NCBI GenBank assembly: GCA_017302775.1 | Contig: JAFLDC010000001.1 | Coordinates: 3,384 to 30,732 of the forward strand | Direction of reading: 5' to 3' | Origin: Sphingomonadales bacterium | GTDB taxonomy: Bacteria; Pseudomonadota; Alphaproteobacteria; Sphingomonadales; Sphingomonadaceae | DNA length: 27,349 bases | Shown here: piece after piece, positions 17,151 to 24,946 of the stretch | Numbering within the stretch: the stretch's first letter is position 1 | How the letters are laid out: the number at the start of each line of letters is the position of its first letter | Translations under genes and position numbers: made by a program | Notes under the pieces: generated by a model | What the model was told of the DNA's origin: nothing | Seen by the model: the letters and a program-made list of their open reading frames with translations, nothing else | Databases searched by the model: none

Positions 17151-17996
17151 ATGTCTCACTCAATCTGTTACGTAGACGAAGCCGGTTGTGCTACGCCCCT
17201 AAATACAGCTGTTGATAGTATTCAACCTGTTTTTTTGATTACGGGGTTGTTCATCAATCAAGCGCATGTGGCAAGAATGACGCATGATTTTACGGCGCTT
17301 AAGAAGAAATATTTCCCCGCCCGTTTCGCTGGTTTGCGGCACCAGCTTGATGCAATGCCAATCGAGCTGAAAGGTATCGATATAAAGAAAGCGCTGAGAG
17401 GCGATAACGGTAAGAGCGCGCGCAAGCATCATGAGCGTTTTGTTGATGATGTCCTTGAGATGCTAAAAAGAATGGATGCGAAAATCGCATCTGAAATTTG
17501 GATCAAGGGTATCGGGCGCCATTTCAAAGGCCATAGCATCTATGCCCTCTCTACCCAACGCGTTACCCATCTATTCGAAGATCATCTTTTTCGCCACAAG
17601 CATCGTGGAGTAATCGTTAGCGACTTTAGGTCGCCTGGTGAAAATAGGATTGTGTCGCATAGCATCTTTACGCAGATGTATCGTAAGAAAAAGAAGGGGA
17701 ATGCCTATCCTTCACTTTTGGAAGCACCTCTGTTTGGCGTTAGTAATAACCATGCCGGCTTGCAGATTACAGATATTCTGACCTCGTCACTGCTTTGTCC
17801 TATGGCGACTTTTACCTATTGCACGGGGCATGTGACCAATGTGCATGTTTCCGCTGCTGACCAGAACATCCTCGCACGATACACACGCAGAATTAGGGCG
17901 CTCCAGTATGTGACTGTTAGAGGAGGTGTAACCGTTCGTGGTATTGCGGTTAACGACGCTTTGACTGCCCGGGGGGCTGTGGCAATGCTTGGATAG
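17151..17996 (+). CDS. DUF3800-family protein
   Basis: The ATG at 17151 follows GAGGG by 5 nt and gives 281 residues; an in-frame TTG at 17139 is less likely. The N-terminal CYVDEAG (D9/E10) and the C-terminal GLQITDIL (D208), with D158 in VIVSDFRSP between them, match the conserved acidic residues of DUF3800. That family is thought to have an RNase H-like fold and is frequent in mobile and defence contexts. Enzymatic activity is unproven. The gene is clearly more AT-rich than its neighbours and uses less biased codons, which suggests separate acquisition. It sits with its upstream RNA between an intact radC and a radC pseudogene. Confidence 0.75.
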   Translation: MSHSICYVDEAGCATPLNTAVDSIQPVFLITGLFINQAHVARMTHDFTALKKKYFPARFAGLRHQLDAMPIELKGIDIKKALRGDNGKSARKHHERFVDDVLEMLKRMDAKIASEIWIKGIGRHFKGHSIYALSTQRVTHLFEDHLFRHKHRGVIVSDFRSPGENRIVSHSIFTQMYRKKKKGNAYPSLLEAPLFGVSNNHAGLQITDILTSSLLCPMATFTYCTGHVTNVHVSAADQNILARYTRRIRALQYVTVRGGVTVRGIAVNDALTARGAVAMLG

Positions 17997-18095
17997 CATA
18001 TGTGTGTCAGACTGACTGAGCGGCTATGAACTAGAAGCGCTCTGCTAATTCGATAGCTCGCGCATTACTGATCCGCTCTTCACGACCAGCGTTAA

Positions 18096-18404
18096 GTCTT
18101 CGGCTGCATCGTCCTCGATGCCTGCCACGTCTTTCTGGTGATCGTGGCTTCCTTTCTTAGGCACTATCGATGTCACCGAAGTTCACTCTCGCGAGATTGT
18201 GAAGCGGGCGATACTCTTTGACGCCACTGTGCCGTCATCGCCTTCCACAACCACCCTTCGGGCAACCCTGAGCCCTCTGCCGCCGACCGTGCCATCACGG
18301 CCCGCATCAAGCAGGCCTTGGGAACGGTCGAGCTCCGGCTCCTCGATCACATCGTCGTCGGCGCCGACGGCACCGTCAGCCTGGCGATGCGAGGGTGGGT
18401 GTAG
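18096..18404 (+). pseudogene. radC: Decayed second copy of radC
   Basis: The DNA from about 18096 (GTCTTCGGCTGCATC) to the TAG at 18402-18404 aligns along its length with codons about 55-156 of the intact radC. It includes the JAMM region (CCACAACCACCC, TCGGGCAACCC) and the stop-codon hairpin. The first ~160 bp of the gene are missing, and a net 2-nt insertion near 18227-18240 breaks the frame. Similarity continues past the stop to about 18466, matching sequence after the intact copy to about 16965. Confidence 0.85.
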
Positions 18405-18691
18405 CCCACCCCCTACGGCCTTCCATATCGTTCTGAACCAAGAACAGCCGTGGCCAGCTGACCGCCGTCGTGACAGCAGGTGTCGATTGGCCTGATGACT
18501 ACGGCGGCAGGTGCGTCGTCTGCCTCAGCGTCACATAGCCCCCCGCCATCGGACGCTGAAGTCGTTCAGGGCGATGGAAAGCACACCCAAAAAAGTGACG
18601 CGCTGGCCAGTCCGGTAGTGTGCTTATCTTGGAATTGGTAGGTGCCCTTCCACGCGATATTATTTGTGCAGGCATACCTCAGGGCTTTGTA
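18405..18691. other. Non-coding stretch before the H-NS-like gene, with candidate promoter
   Basis: 18405-18466 is radC-downstream homology. The rest shows no gene. A candidate promoter for the H-NS-like gene is TTGGTA (18635-18640), 17 nt, TATTAT (18658-18663), giving a leader of about 20-25 nt. Confidence 0.4.
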
Positions 18692-19084
18692 ATGAACCAA
18701 ACGCTTGGCACCATCGCCTCGGCCAAGGCAAAGCTCGTCGAGGAGCTTCGCGAGCTCGAACAGCAGGAAGAGCGCCTGCGCGCCGAGCAGACGGAAAGCG
18801 CATTCGCACAGGTGACCAGTCTGCTGCATCTCTTCGCCTCACAGTTCGATGCCAAACAGAAAGCCCAGATTGCTGCCCTCGTAGCGCCCGCGGAGAAGAC
18901 GCCCAGGAAGGCCCGATCTGCCGCGGCCGACGCACCGCCGAAGTATTGGTTGCCCCATACAGGTGAGACATGGTCCGGTCGCGGTCGGCCGCCGCGTTCC
19001 TTCACCGCTTGGGAAGGAACGGTCTCCCATCGCGAATGGAAGGCGAAGCACCCCAAAGAGAAGTTTCCAAAGTTCCCGGGATAG
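18692..19084 (+). CDS. H-NS-like nucleoid-associated protein
   Basis: The ATG at 18692 is preceded by AGGG with 7-nt spacing; upstream in-frame starts would pass through the promoter. The 130-residue protein has a helical coiled-coil N-terminus (residues 10-45, with ELRELEQQEERLRAEQ). A basic, alanine-rich linker follows. The C-terminal H-NS DNA-binding motif is seen in PKYWLPHTGETWSGRGRPPR with the GRGRPP hook, then KHPKEKFP. It matches the proteobacterial H-NS/HvrA-type family of xenogeneic silencers. Mobile elements often carry such proteins to lower the cost of their own AT-rich genes, here perhaps the DUF3800 cassette next door. That target is inferred. Confidence 0.85.
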   Translation: MNQTLGTIASAKAKLVEELRELEQQEERLRAEQTESAFAQVTSLLHLFASQFDAKQKAQIAALVAPAEKTPRKARSAAADAPPKYWLPHTGETWSGRGRPPRSFTAWEGTVSHREWKAKHPKEKFPKFPG

Positions 19085-19307
19085 CGGTCGCACCCAACTG
19101 TTCATGTTGGCTTTCCATGCGGTGGCGTGGGGTCGCGTCCGAAGGGGGCTCTCGGGCATACTTGCTCGAACTGCATGGATCGGCAGGGAAGGCAGATATG
19201 GCCATAAGGATTGATGCTTCACCAAGGGCGTTCTACCCGCCCGACTGGGCCGCACAGCGGGCGCAGCCAAGACCCGCGCCGTCCACGAGCGGCCTTGGGC
19301 GTTGGCC

Positions 19308-19913
19308 ATGAGCACACGCGGCCTGCTTTTCCCATTTTCACTCCCGGCAATCGCCGGCATTTTCGCGCTGGCGGGCCTGTCGGCATGCGCTGCGGCGTCG
19401 CGCGCTCCTTCCAAAGAGACCCCTCCAATGACTGTCTCGGCTGACGCCCCATCCACCTCCGCTGAAGCGGTCGGTCGGAAGTTCCTGGCGATGATCGCTT
19501 CGCTGAAGTCTCCGGACGACCTGAGCGAAGAGGTTGTTGAGCGCGCCATGGGCGTGCCGTTGGAGCCAGGTCCTGGAGGTCCTTTTGCCAGTCGACCCTT
19601 GGTCGACGATTGGGTCTATGTGATCGTCTTCGTGGAGCAATCCCCGGGTCGCCGCAAAGGTGCGATCTTGGAGTTCATCAACAAGTCGGATCGGGGCGCA
19701 GACCTTTCGGCCGTCTGCGAGCTCGGTTTTGCTGACTATCGGGATGCCCTGATCGGCATGGGCTTCTCGGAAGCACCGCTAACCGATGAGTTGGGGCGGA
19801 TCAACCACGTCTCTTACCACAAGGGTGATCTGGCGATCGGTATCACACCTGAGTTGCGCGTGGACACGGACGGGAAGGCCAAGCCCACATGCGTGAGGCG
19901 CATTGGTCTCTGA
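19308..19913 (+). CDS. Lipoprotein, probable immunity protein (X-Tfi) for the downstream effector
   Basis: From the ATG at 19308 the protein has 201 residues. The N-terminal signal MSTRGLLFPFSLPAIAGIFA ends in the lipobox L24-S25-A26-C27. Ala at +2 favours outer-membrane sorting. The mature domain of about 170 residues is alpha/beta with no recognised family (segments VGRKFLAMI and DDWVYVIVFVEQ). It lies 30 bp upstream of an XVIPCD protein on the same strand. In Xanthomonas-type killing systems the immunity proteins are usually lipoproteins encoded just upstream of the effector and act in the periplasm. The role is inferred from this layout, not from sequence homology. Confidence 0.7.
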   Translation: MSTRGLLFPFSLPAIAGIFALAGLSACAAASRAPSKETPPMTVSADAPSTSAEAVGRKFLAMIASLKSPDDLSEEVVERAMGVPLEPGPGGPFASRPLVDDWVYVIVFVEQSPGRRKGAILEFINKSDRGADLSAVCELGFADYRDALIGMGFSEAPLTDELGRINHVSYHKGDLAIGITPELRVDTDGKAKPTCVRRIGL

Positions 19914-19943
19914 CGGAAGTTTTGATTTAGACAAGGATTTCAC

Positions 19944-21902
19944 ATGGCGCAGTCTTCGCCGCAACCCAACCCGCAGCTCGAAGCGGCACTGGTTCAGTTC
20001 GGGCAGTCAGGTGCGACACCGGTCCAGGAAGCACAGTTGCGTGCTGCGCTGGCAGCCGACGCGAAACTGATGCGCGATTACAACCAGGCGGCGCAAGCGG
20101 GGCAGGTGCAATCCTTCGCGCTGCCGGCGGCGGGCTCGGGTCCGAATATCGTGGGCCATTACGATATTGCCGGCGGTGTGGTGACACTGCCGGCCAGCGC
20201 GTTCCAGCCGTCCGGAAACACAGCCTCAGCGGATCTGCGTGGCTCGCTTCAGGTCCAGGAAATGATGGCGCGCTTCGGGCACAGCAGCTATCAACTGCCG
20301 GGCGCCACGCCTGGCGCCGCAGCGACCACGCATCCGATGGCGCAGCATATGCTGGACAACTTCCAGAACACGGTGAACCAGTCACCGGTGGCTGCAGCGG
20401 ATATGATGCGCGCAGCGACGACGCGTGACCCCAATGCCACCCCAAGGGCCATGCTGTTGGAGAACTTCGGCTTCGTGGGACCGGGGATGTCGGCGGGCGG
20501 CACTTACAACCCGACGACCAACACGCTCAACCTTCCGCCGCTGAACCTGCAAACGCCGACCCCCGGCGGTCCTGGTCGATTCAGCGCGGACGACATGACC
20601 TTCGTGATCGGCCACGAGGTCGATCATTCGTTCAATAGCGTCGCCAAAGCCCAAGCCCTCTCAACGTTCAGCCAGAGCGTGAGGCAGATTGCAGGCAGTG
20701 CGGCGGTGGTTCACGACTACACGGCGCCGGCGACTAACTACATCGAGGCGGCGCGCCGGGACGAAGCGAGCGCGGAGATCGCCGGCTGGAATGCATTGGT
20801 CAGTCGCCAGCAGCAACTCAATCCCGGCACGAACCTCAACACGATCCTCGCGTTGAACACGACGAGCCGGCAGTCGGACTTCATCGAGCGCGATCCGACC
20901 ACAGGTGCGGTAGTGATCCGGCCTGGGTTGGCCTTCAACCCGGACGCGACACTGCCGGACACGCCCGCCAACGTCGCGGCAATGGGGCAGCACTACTTCA
21001 ATCGACCGGATCCCGCGAACGCCCAGCCCGGGCAGCGGCCCGTCACGCTTGGCGAGAGCGGCCGGTCGGACTATCCCAATTACTACGGAACCTTCGTGGT
21101 CGAGGAGATCATCCAGGCGGAGCGGCAACACGCGGCTCAGCATCCTGGCGTCACACATAAGCTGACACTGAACATGAGCGCGATCGGCCTGCGCGAAACG
21201 CTCATGGAGCAGGAAGGGATCAATATCCGCACCAATCCTGCGACCCCGCAAACGTATTACGACAGCAGCCAGACGCCTGCGGTCCAAGGCACCTTCCACC
21301 ATACGCAGGATGGGACGGTGAGCCCGGCGCACAACCACACGCATGTGCCGGTTCCTCATGCTGTAGGCGGCTCTGGCAGCGACAGCATTGCACCGCCGAT
21401 GTCTGCGCCGAGTGGGCGCGGCGGCAAGGCTGACGAACCGGATCGATCAGCGCCGGAAGAGGCGAGGCCTGAGCGCAATGGTGCGGTTCTGCTCGACAAT
21501 CCGGCACACCAGAACCACGGGATGTTCGCCACCTTGTTGCACGCCGTGAACGAGCGTGACAAGGAACACGGCCGCGAGCCCGATGAGTTCAGCCGACAAC
21601 TGGCGGGCGGCTTGGTGGAGAAGGCTCGCGAACGCGGCCTGGACACGATCGGGGCGGCTAGGTTCACGCCCGATGGGACCAAAGTCGGAATGACCGACAC
21701 CGCAGACCTGTCGTCGCCGTGGGCGAAAACTGCGGTTGGAGATGTCGGGCAACTGGTTGGCCAGAAGCTCTCCCAGAGCAGTGAGAATGTGGCTGCGATC
21801 AATCAGCAGCAGGCTTTGGAACAGAGCTTGAAGCCGACCCAACCGACCCAGGCGATGGAGGGGCCCGAGGCGCCGACGCCGAAGGGGCCGCGGCTCCCTT
21901 GA
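19944..21902 (+). CDS. XVIPCD-containing antibacterial T4SS effector (X-Tfe) with zincin-like HExxH domain
   Basis: The ATG follows AAGGA by 6 nt; the protein has 652 residues and no signal peptide. The middle domain has a zinc-metallopeptidase motif, H224-E225-V226-D227-H228 in FVIGHEVDHSF. E278 in SAEIAGW, about 50 residues later, is a plausible third ligand, as in gluzincins. A Pro/Gly/Ser-rich linker covers about 460-512. Residues about 514-635 resemble XVIPCD, the domain that binds VirD4 of the Xanthomonadales killing T4SS: LLDNPAHQNHGMF, then D-x-HGR-x-PDEFS-x-QLAGGLVEKARERGLD, and a Gln-rich tail. The classic RIDHV and FAVQG elements are weak, so the domain is divergent. The likely target is a periplasmic protein or peptide of rival bacteria. 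No T4SS genes are present here. Confidence 0.8.
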   Translation: MAQSSPQPNPQLEAALVQFGQSGATPVQEAQLRAALAADAKLMRDYNQAAQAGQVQSFALPAAGSGPNIVGHYDIAGGVVTLPASAFQPSGNTASADLRGSLQVQEMMARFGHSSYQLPGATPGAAATTHPMAQHMLDNFQNTVNQSPVAAADMMRAATTRDPNATPRAMLLENFGFVGPGMSAGGTYNPTTNTLNLPPLNLQTPTPGGPGRFSADDMTFVIGHEVDHSFNSVAKAQALSTFSQSVRQIAGSAAVVHDYTAPATNYIEAARRDEASAEIAGWNALVSRQQQLNPGTNLNTILALNTTSRQSDFIERDPTTGAVVIRPGLAFNPDATLPDTPANVAAMGQHYFNRPDPANAQPGQRPVTLGESGRSDYPNYYGTFVVEEIIQAERQHAAQHPGVTHKLTLNMSAIGLRETLMEQEGINIRTNPATPQTYYDSSQTPAVQGTFHHTQDGTVSPAHNHTHVPVPHAVGGSGSDSIAPPMSAPSGRGGKADEPDRSAPEEARPERNGAVLLDNPAHQNHGMFATLLHAVNERDKEHGREPDEFSRQLAGGLVEKARERGLDTIGAARFTPDGTKVGMTDTADLSSPWAKTAVGDVGQLVGQKLSQSSENVAAINQQQALEQSLKPTQPTQAMEGPEAPTPKGPRLP

Positions 21903-21947
21903 GCCGTAGCCGGCGCTTGCAGCTAGGCGCTTCGGTGATGAGAGGGT

Positions 21948-22130
21948 TTGAAGGACCGGCGTTCGGCGCTCGGCGAACGGCAACGCAAAGAGCTGGTCGG
22001 CTCACGCCTGCTCGTGGTCGACGGCCGCTGGGATTGCGTGGATGGCGTGGGAAACCTGATCGCCGATCGGCTGCGCGACATGAGCGAATGGCTGGGTGAA
22101 CTCGATACCCGTAGCCGCGATTTCCACTGA
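21948..22130 (+). CDS. Possible small protein after the effector gene
   Basis: A 60-residue frame begins at a TTG with GAGAGG just upstream and ends at TGA. Its composition is protein-like ([24 protein letters not shown]), but no family is recognised and the start is non-ATG. It may be a genuine accessory gene of the effector locus, a remnant of a larger one, or chance. Confidence 0.3.
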   Translation: MKDRRSALGERQRKELVGSRLLVVDGRWDCVDGVGNLIADRLRDMSEWLGELDTRSRDFH

Positions 22131-22206
22131 CTAGCTAGGGAATGGATACCAGACCTATAGCCCACTAATCGAAGGCAAGGGATCGCCCATCCCGGCCTTG
22201 GCGCCG

Positions 22207-22527
22207 TCAGGCCGAATGACGCGACGCCTTTTTCTCGGCAAGCCAATTGGCCCCACGCGCCGTATGGCGTTCGCGGCTCGCAGGATCGACAACAAGTTCA
22301 CGGTAGGCCAGAAGAGCCCCCAAGACTTCCGCTGGCTCCAGTTCCGACATCCCGGCATCGACGAGCATCGTGCCTAGCGCCATCTTCCGTTTTGTCTCGA
22401 CTCGCCGCTGTGCTTCTTGGGCGCGGATCGCATACAGCCGGTCCTTGATGATCTGATCCGCCTTGAGGTTCGCAAGATGCTCGGCGGAACGCTGGATTTG
22501 GTGACCGAGTTGCAGGCAGCTGTCCAT
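22207..22527 (-). CDS. TraD-like small mobilization protein
   Basis: From the ATG at 22527 (AGGAC ribosome-binding site) the protein has 106 residues. This start aligns with the paralog at 15519-15845; an upstream frame open to 22605 is not needed. A helical basic N-terminus is followed by KRKMALGTMLVDAGM and AEVLGALLAYRELVVDP, the signature of small TraD proteins. It is divergent from the MobA/MobL relaxase with the oriT between them, the standard layout for this family. It probably assists relaxosome assembly at oriT. Confidence 0.75.
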   Translation of the reverse strand: MDSCLQLGHQIQRSAEHLANLKADQIIKDRLYAIRAQEAQRRVETKRKMALGTMLVDAGMSELEPAEVLGALLAYRELVVDPASRERHTARGANWLAEKKASRHSA

Positions 22528-22662
22528 CAGGTGTCCTAGGTTCTGGAAGAGGACACATCCAAGCAGAGAACGGCCGCTCGTCAAGTCATATGAGCCGCCT
22601 TCCAATCAGCAGAAAAAAGCAACGCATAACGCGCGCGCGAGGGTGAATTTTCTGGATTTGAA

Positions 22663-22674
22663 AATGCATGCATT
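22663..22674. repeat. 12-bp palindrome in the mobilization intergenic region
   Basis: AATGCATGCATT is a perfect palindrome in an AT-rich stretch between the TraD-like gene and the oriT core. It may be a binding site for the small Tra protein or a regulator of both divergent genes. Confidence 0.4.
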
Positions 22675-22738
22675 GGCCCTTGATGAAGGCTCTGCGAAAT
22701 GCGCTGGCGAGGCACACAAAAACAAAAAAGTAAAAACA

Positions 22739-22794
22739 AGAGCGCACTTAGGCATTCCCCGTTGGGAACGCGTGCGGAAGGGGCGTCGCCCCTT
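22739..22794. other. oriT: oriT of R1162/pSC101 type
   Basis: AGAGCGCACTTA (22739-22750) is the complement of TAAGTGCGCTCT, nearly the conserved nick-site sequence TAAGTGCGCCCT of MOBQ-type origins. An imperfect inverted repeat follows immediately, as in R1162: GCATTCCC (22752-22759), loop CGTT, GGGAACGC (22764-22771). A second, perfect hairpin is next: AAGGGGCG-T-CGCCCCTT (22778-22794). The location between the TraD-like gene and the relaxase is where oriT is expected. Confidence 0.82.
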
Positions 22795-22848
22795 GGACCC
22801 CGAGTGCTTCGCCCTCGCCCCCGATGCTAGACCCCCTGGGGTCGTCGC

Positions 22849-22876
22849 TTGCCAATATGGAAAAAATGGGCATAAA
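22849..22876 (+). promoter_or_regulatory. Weak promoter candidate for the relaxase gene
   Basis: TTGCCA (22849-22854) and CATAAA (22871-22876) are 16 nt apart and about 35 nt upstream of the relaxase start. The location between oriT and the gene would allow the relaxase to repress its own expression when bound to oriT. Confidence 0.35.
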
Positions 22877-22911
22877 CGACGCCACAGGGGCCAGACCGAG
22901 GAACATTCGTT

Positions 22912-24570
22912 ATGGCAATTTATCACGCATCGGTAAAAGTATTTTCGCGATCGAAGAATGATAGTGCGGTGGCTGCAGCAGCGTATCGATCTGGGCTTTC
23001 GCTCCGAGACGAGACTACGGAAATTCGACACGACTACACCATGCGTAATGGTGTGGTCGCCAATCTCTTCCTGGCTCCAAAGAGTGCGCCTAAATGGACG
23101 AAGGATCCCACGGCACTGTGGAACGCTGCCCAAGCTGCAGAGCGCAGGAAGGATGCCGTCCTGGCTCGCGAGTTCGAGGTGTCGTTGCCTCATGAACTGA
23201 ATGACATGCAGCGCCACAAGCTCGTGATAGCGATTGCCCAGGTACTCGTTGATCGTTACGGGTTCGCCCTTCAAGCAAGCATTCACGCGCCTGAGGATCC
23301 AGGCGGCAAAAACCATCATGTTCACTTGTTGGCGACGACCCGCCGGATCAATGAGCTCGGTTTCGGCAAGAAGACCAGGGAATTGGACGGCGGCACCGAA
23401 GGCCGCAAGCAGATCGAATGGATCCGGGGCATGGTGGCGGATCAGATCAATCGACACTTGGCGGATGCGGGTGTCTATGCGCGCGTTGACCATCGTCGTC
23501 TTGATGTTCAGGCGATGGAGGCGCTACAGCGCGGTGACCTGGAAGCAGCTGCGATGTTGACGCGCAAGCCGACGCAGCACGAAGGCCAAGCGGCGACAGC
23601 GATGGAGAACCGAGGCGAGATGTCGGAACGACGCCAGGCCAACGAGCGTATCGTGCGTGAAAATGCGGCGCAACTTGGTGACCTGTTGGCGTCCCTGCGC
23701 AAGGAAGGCCGCCTGATGGATACGCCGGCATCGCATTCTCATGAGGCGGCGCTTCGCGATGTATCCAAAGGATTGACGGCCAAGGGTGCGCCTCCCAACT
23801 TTGCAGCCTCCGTCGGGCTCCGAATGCCGAATTCTGCGCAGAAGGTCCACTACAAAACGGGCGACGCGCGTGCGGACGCATTGGCCGAAGCGCGCCGCGC
23901 CCGAGAAGAAGAGATCGAGCGTCTGCTGGCCGACGCGATGCGCATCTGGCAGGACGGCATCAACGAGGTGCTCAGGAAGGCCATCGGCACATCTTCCCTC
24001 ATTCTCTACAGGCGCGATGAGCTGATGCGGCAATACGCACACAAGCGTGGCTTCTTGCCGAAAGTGAGAGATCTTCACGACGCTTTTGTCCAAGTCGAGC
24101 GTGACAGCTCGCGCTTCCGTCGACGAATGGCAGCGGAAGATCGTGCGAAGTTCGAGCTCTTCGAAGCCGAACAGAACCTTCGACTGTTCGACGACAAGCA
24201 TCCGCGGCCGGGCCTCTGGGGGAGACGAGAATGGGCGGAACGCAGGCGTGCCCAGGCCGAGCGCGTCCGGCTTCGCAAGGAAGCGTATGTCGCGGCAACT
24301 GCGGCCACCGATCCCGAAGCGCAAGATCGGTATCGGATCCGTGCGAACAAAAGCTTGGAGAATCTGAAAATGCTTAGCCAGTATTTTGCATCAGACTTTG
24401 CATTGGAGCCGAGCCGCGCTGTGCCGCCGGAAGCGGACGTCGAACCGTTGGATCCCGAAAAAGGTGAGGAGGCGACCGTGAAAAAGGGACGTCGTAGTGG
24501 TTCGGTAAGGCTGCGTGTTCGGCCGGTGCCGCCGCCACCGAACAATGAGGCGCCTCGTGCTCGGATCTGA
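22912..24570 (+). CDS. mobA: MobA/MobL-family (MOBQ) relaxase
   Basis: The 552-residue protein starts MAIYHASVKVFSRSKNDS and has a Tyr at residue 25 (AAAYRSG), the same position as the nicking tyrosine of R1162 MobA. The HUH metal-binding motif is KNHHVHLL (H135, H136, H138). EWIRGMVADQINRHLADAGV matches the end of the relaxase domain (about 1-200). The remainder (about 230-552) is a charged helical region without a clear primase domain. GAGG lies upstream of the ATG. The enzyme nicks oriT and pilots the strand through a conjugative apparatus supplied by another element, since none is encoded here. Confidence 0.92.
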   Translation: MAIYHASVKVFSRSKNDSAVAAAAYRSGLSLRDETTEIRHDYTMRNGVVANLFLAPKSAPKWTKDPTALWNAAQAAERRKDAVLAREFEVSLPHELNDMQRHKLVIAIAQVLVDRYGFALQASIHAPEDPGGKNHHVHLLATTRRINELGFGKKTRELDGGTEGRKQIEWIRGMVADQINRHLADAGVYARVDHRRLDVQAMEALQRGDLEAAAMLTRKPTQHEGQAATAMENRGEMSERRQANERIVRENAAQLGDLLASLRKEGRLMDTPASHSHEAALRDVSKGLTAKGAPPNFAASVGLRMPNSAQKVHYKTGDARADALAEARRAREEEIERLLADAMRIWQDGINEVLRKAIGTSSLILYRRDELMRQYAHKRGFLPKVRDLHDAFVQVERDSSRFRRRMAAEDRAKFELFEAEQNLRLFDDKHPRPGLWGRREWAERRRAQAERVRLRKEAYVAATAATDPEAQDRYRIRANKSLENLKMLSQYFASDFALEPSRAVPPEADVEPLDPEKGEEATVKKGRRSGSVRLRVRPVPPPPNNEAPRARI

Positions 24571-24623
24571 CGGGTCGAGTAGTGCTCAAAAATCGAGGTG
24601 TGTAGCCTTACCGTTCAAAAGAC

Positions 24624-24648
24624 GATGCCCCGCCATTGGCGGGGCATC
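24624..24648 (-). terminator. Strong GC hairpin, T-run on the minus strand
   Basis: GATGCCCCGCC (24624-24634) pairs perfectly with GGCGGGGCATC (24638-24648) around a 3-nt loop. Reading leftward the stem is followed by GTCTTTT, so it works best as a terminator for minus-strand transcription. The + side, after the relaxase gene, lacks a T-run. Confidence 0.6.
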
Positions 24649-24697
24649 GGTGCTCGGCGGTTCAGATCCCCCTGTATGCCGAGCGATAACGCGATTG

Positions 24698-24946
24698 CTA
24701 GTGGAGCGTGTGCCCATCCTCATTTTGATAGGGCATGCGGTGTCTATGGTGTTTGGTTTGGATCGTGATCCGAAGGTGGTTGCGCAAAGTGAGCGTATGC
24801 CTCAACTCGGCTGAAACGCTTTCGTTGATTTCGACGCTTGGGCTGCTTTCAATGAAAGCATCATCCTTATCTTCCTGGCATCTGTTCGGGCACCTTTGTG
24901 CGGACTGGCGGCCAACTCGAATGTCCAGATTTCTCTCCAACTGCAT
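24698..24946 (-). CDS. Small hypothetical protein
   Basis: 82 residues from an ATG with a strong ribosome-binding site (AAGGAG, about 7 nt upstream). It ends 50 bp before a minus-strand terminator hairpin, which supports a real transcription unit. The sequence is hydrophilic and histidine-rich near the end (TKHHRHRM), with two cysteines in QRCPNRC that could bind metal. No family recognised. Confidence 0.45.
   Translation of the reverse strand: MQLERNLDIRVGRQSAQRCPNRCQEDKDDAFIESSPSVEINESVSAELRHTLTLRNHLRITIQTKHHRHRMPYQNEDGHTLH

Noticed and set aside
22606..23493. Minus-strand frame of 295 codons spanning oriT and the relaxase start
   Set aside because: It is antisense to the relaxase domain and runs through the oriT hairpins; it has no family signature.
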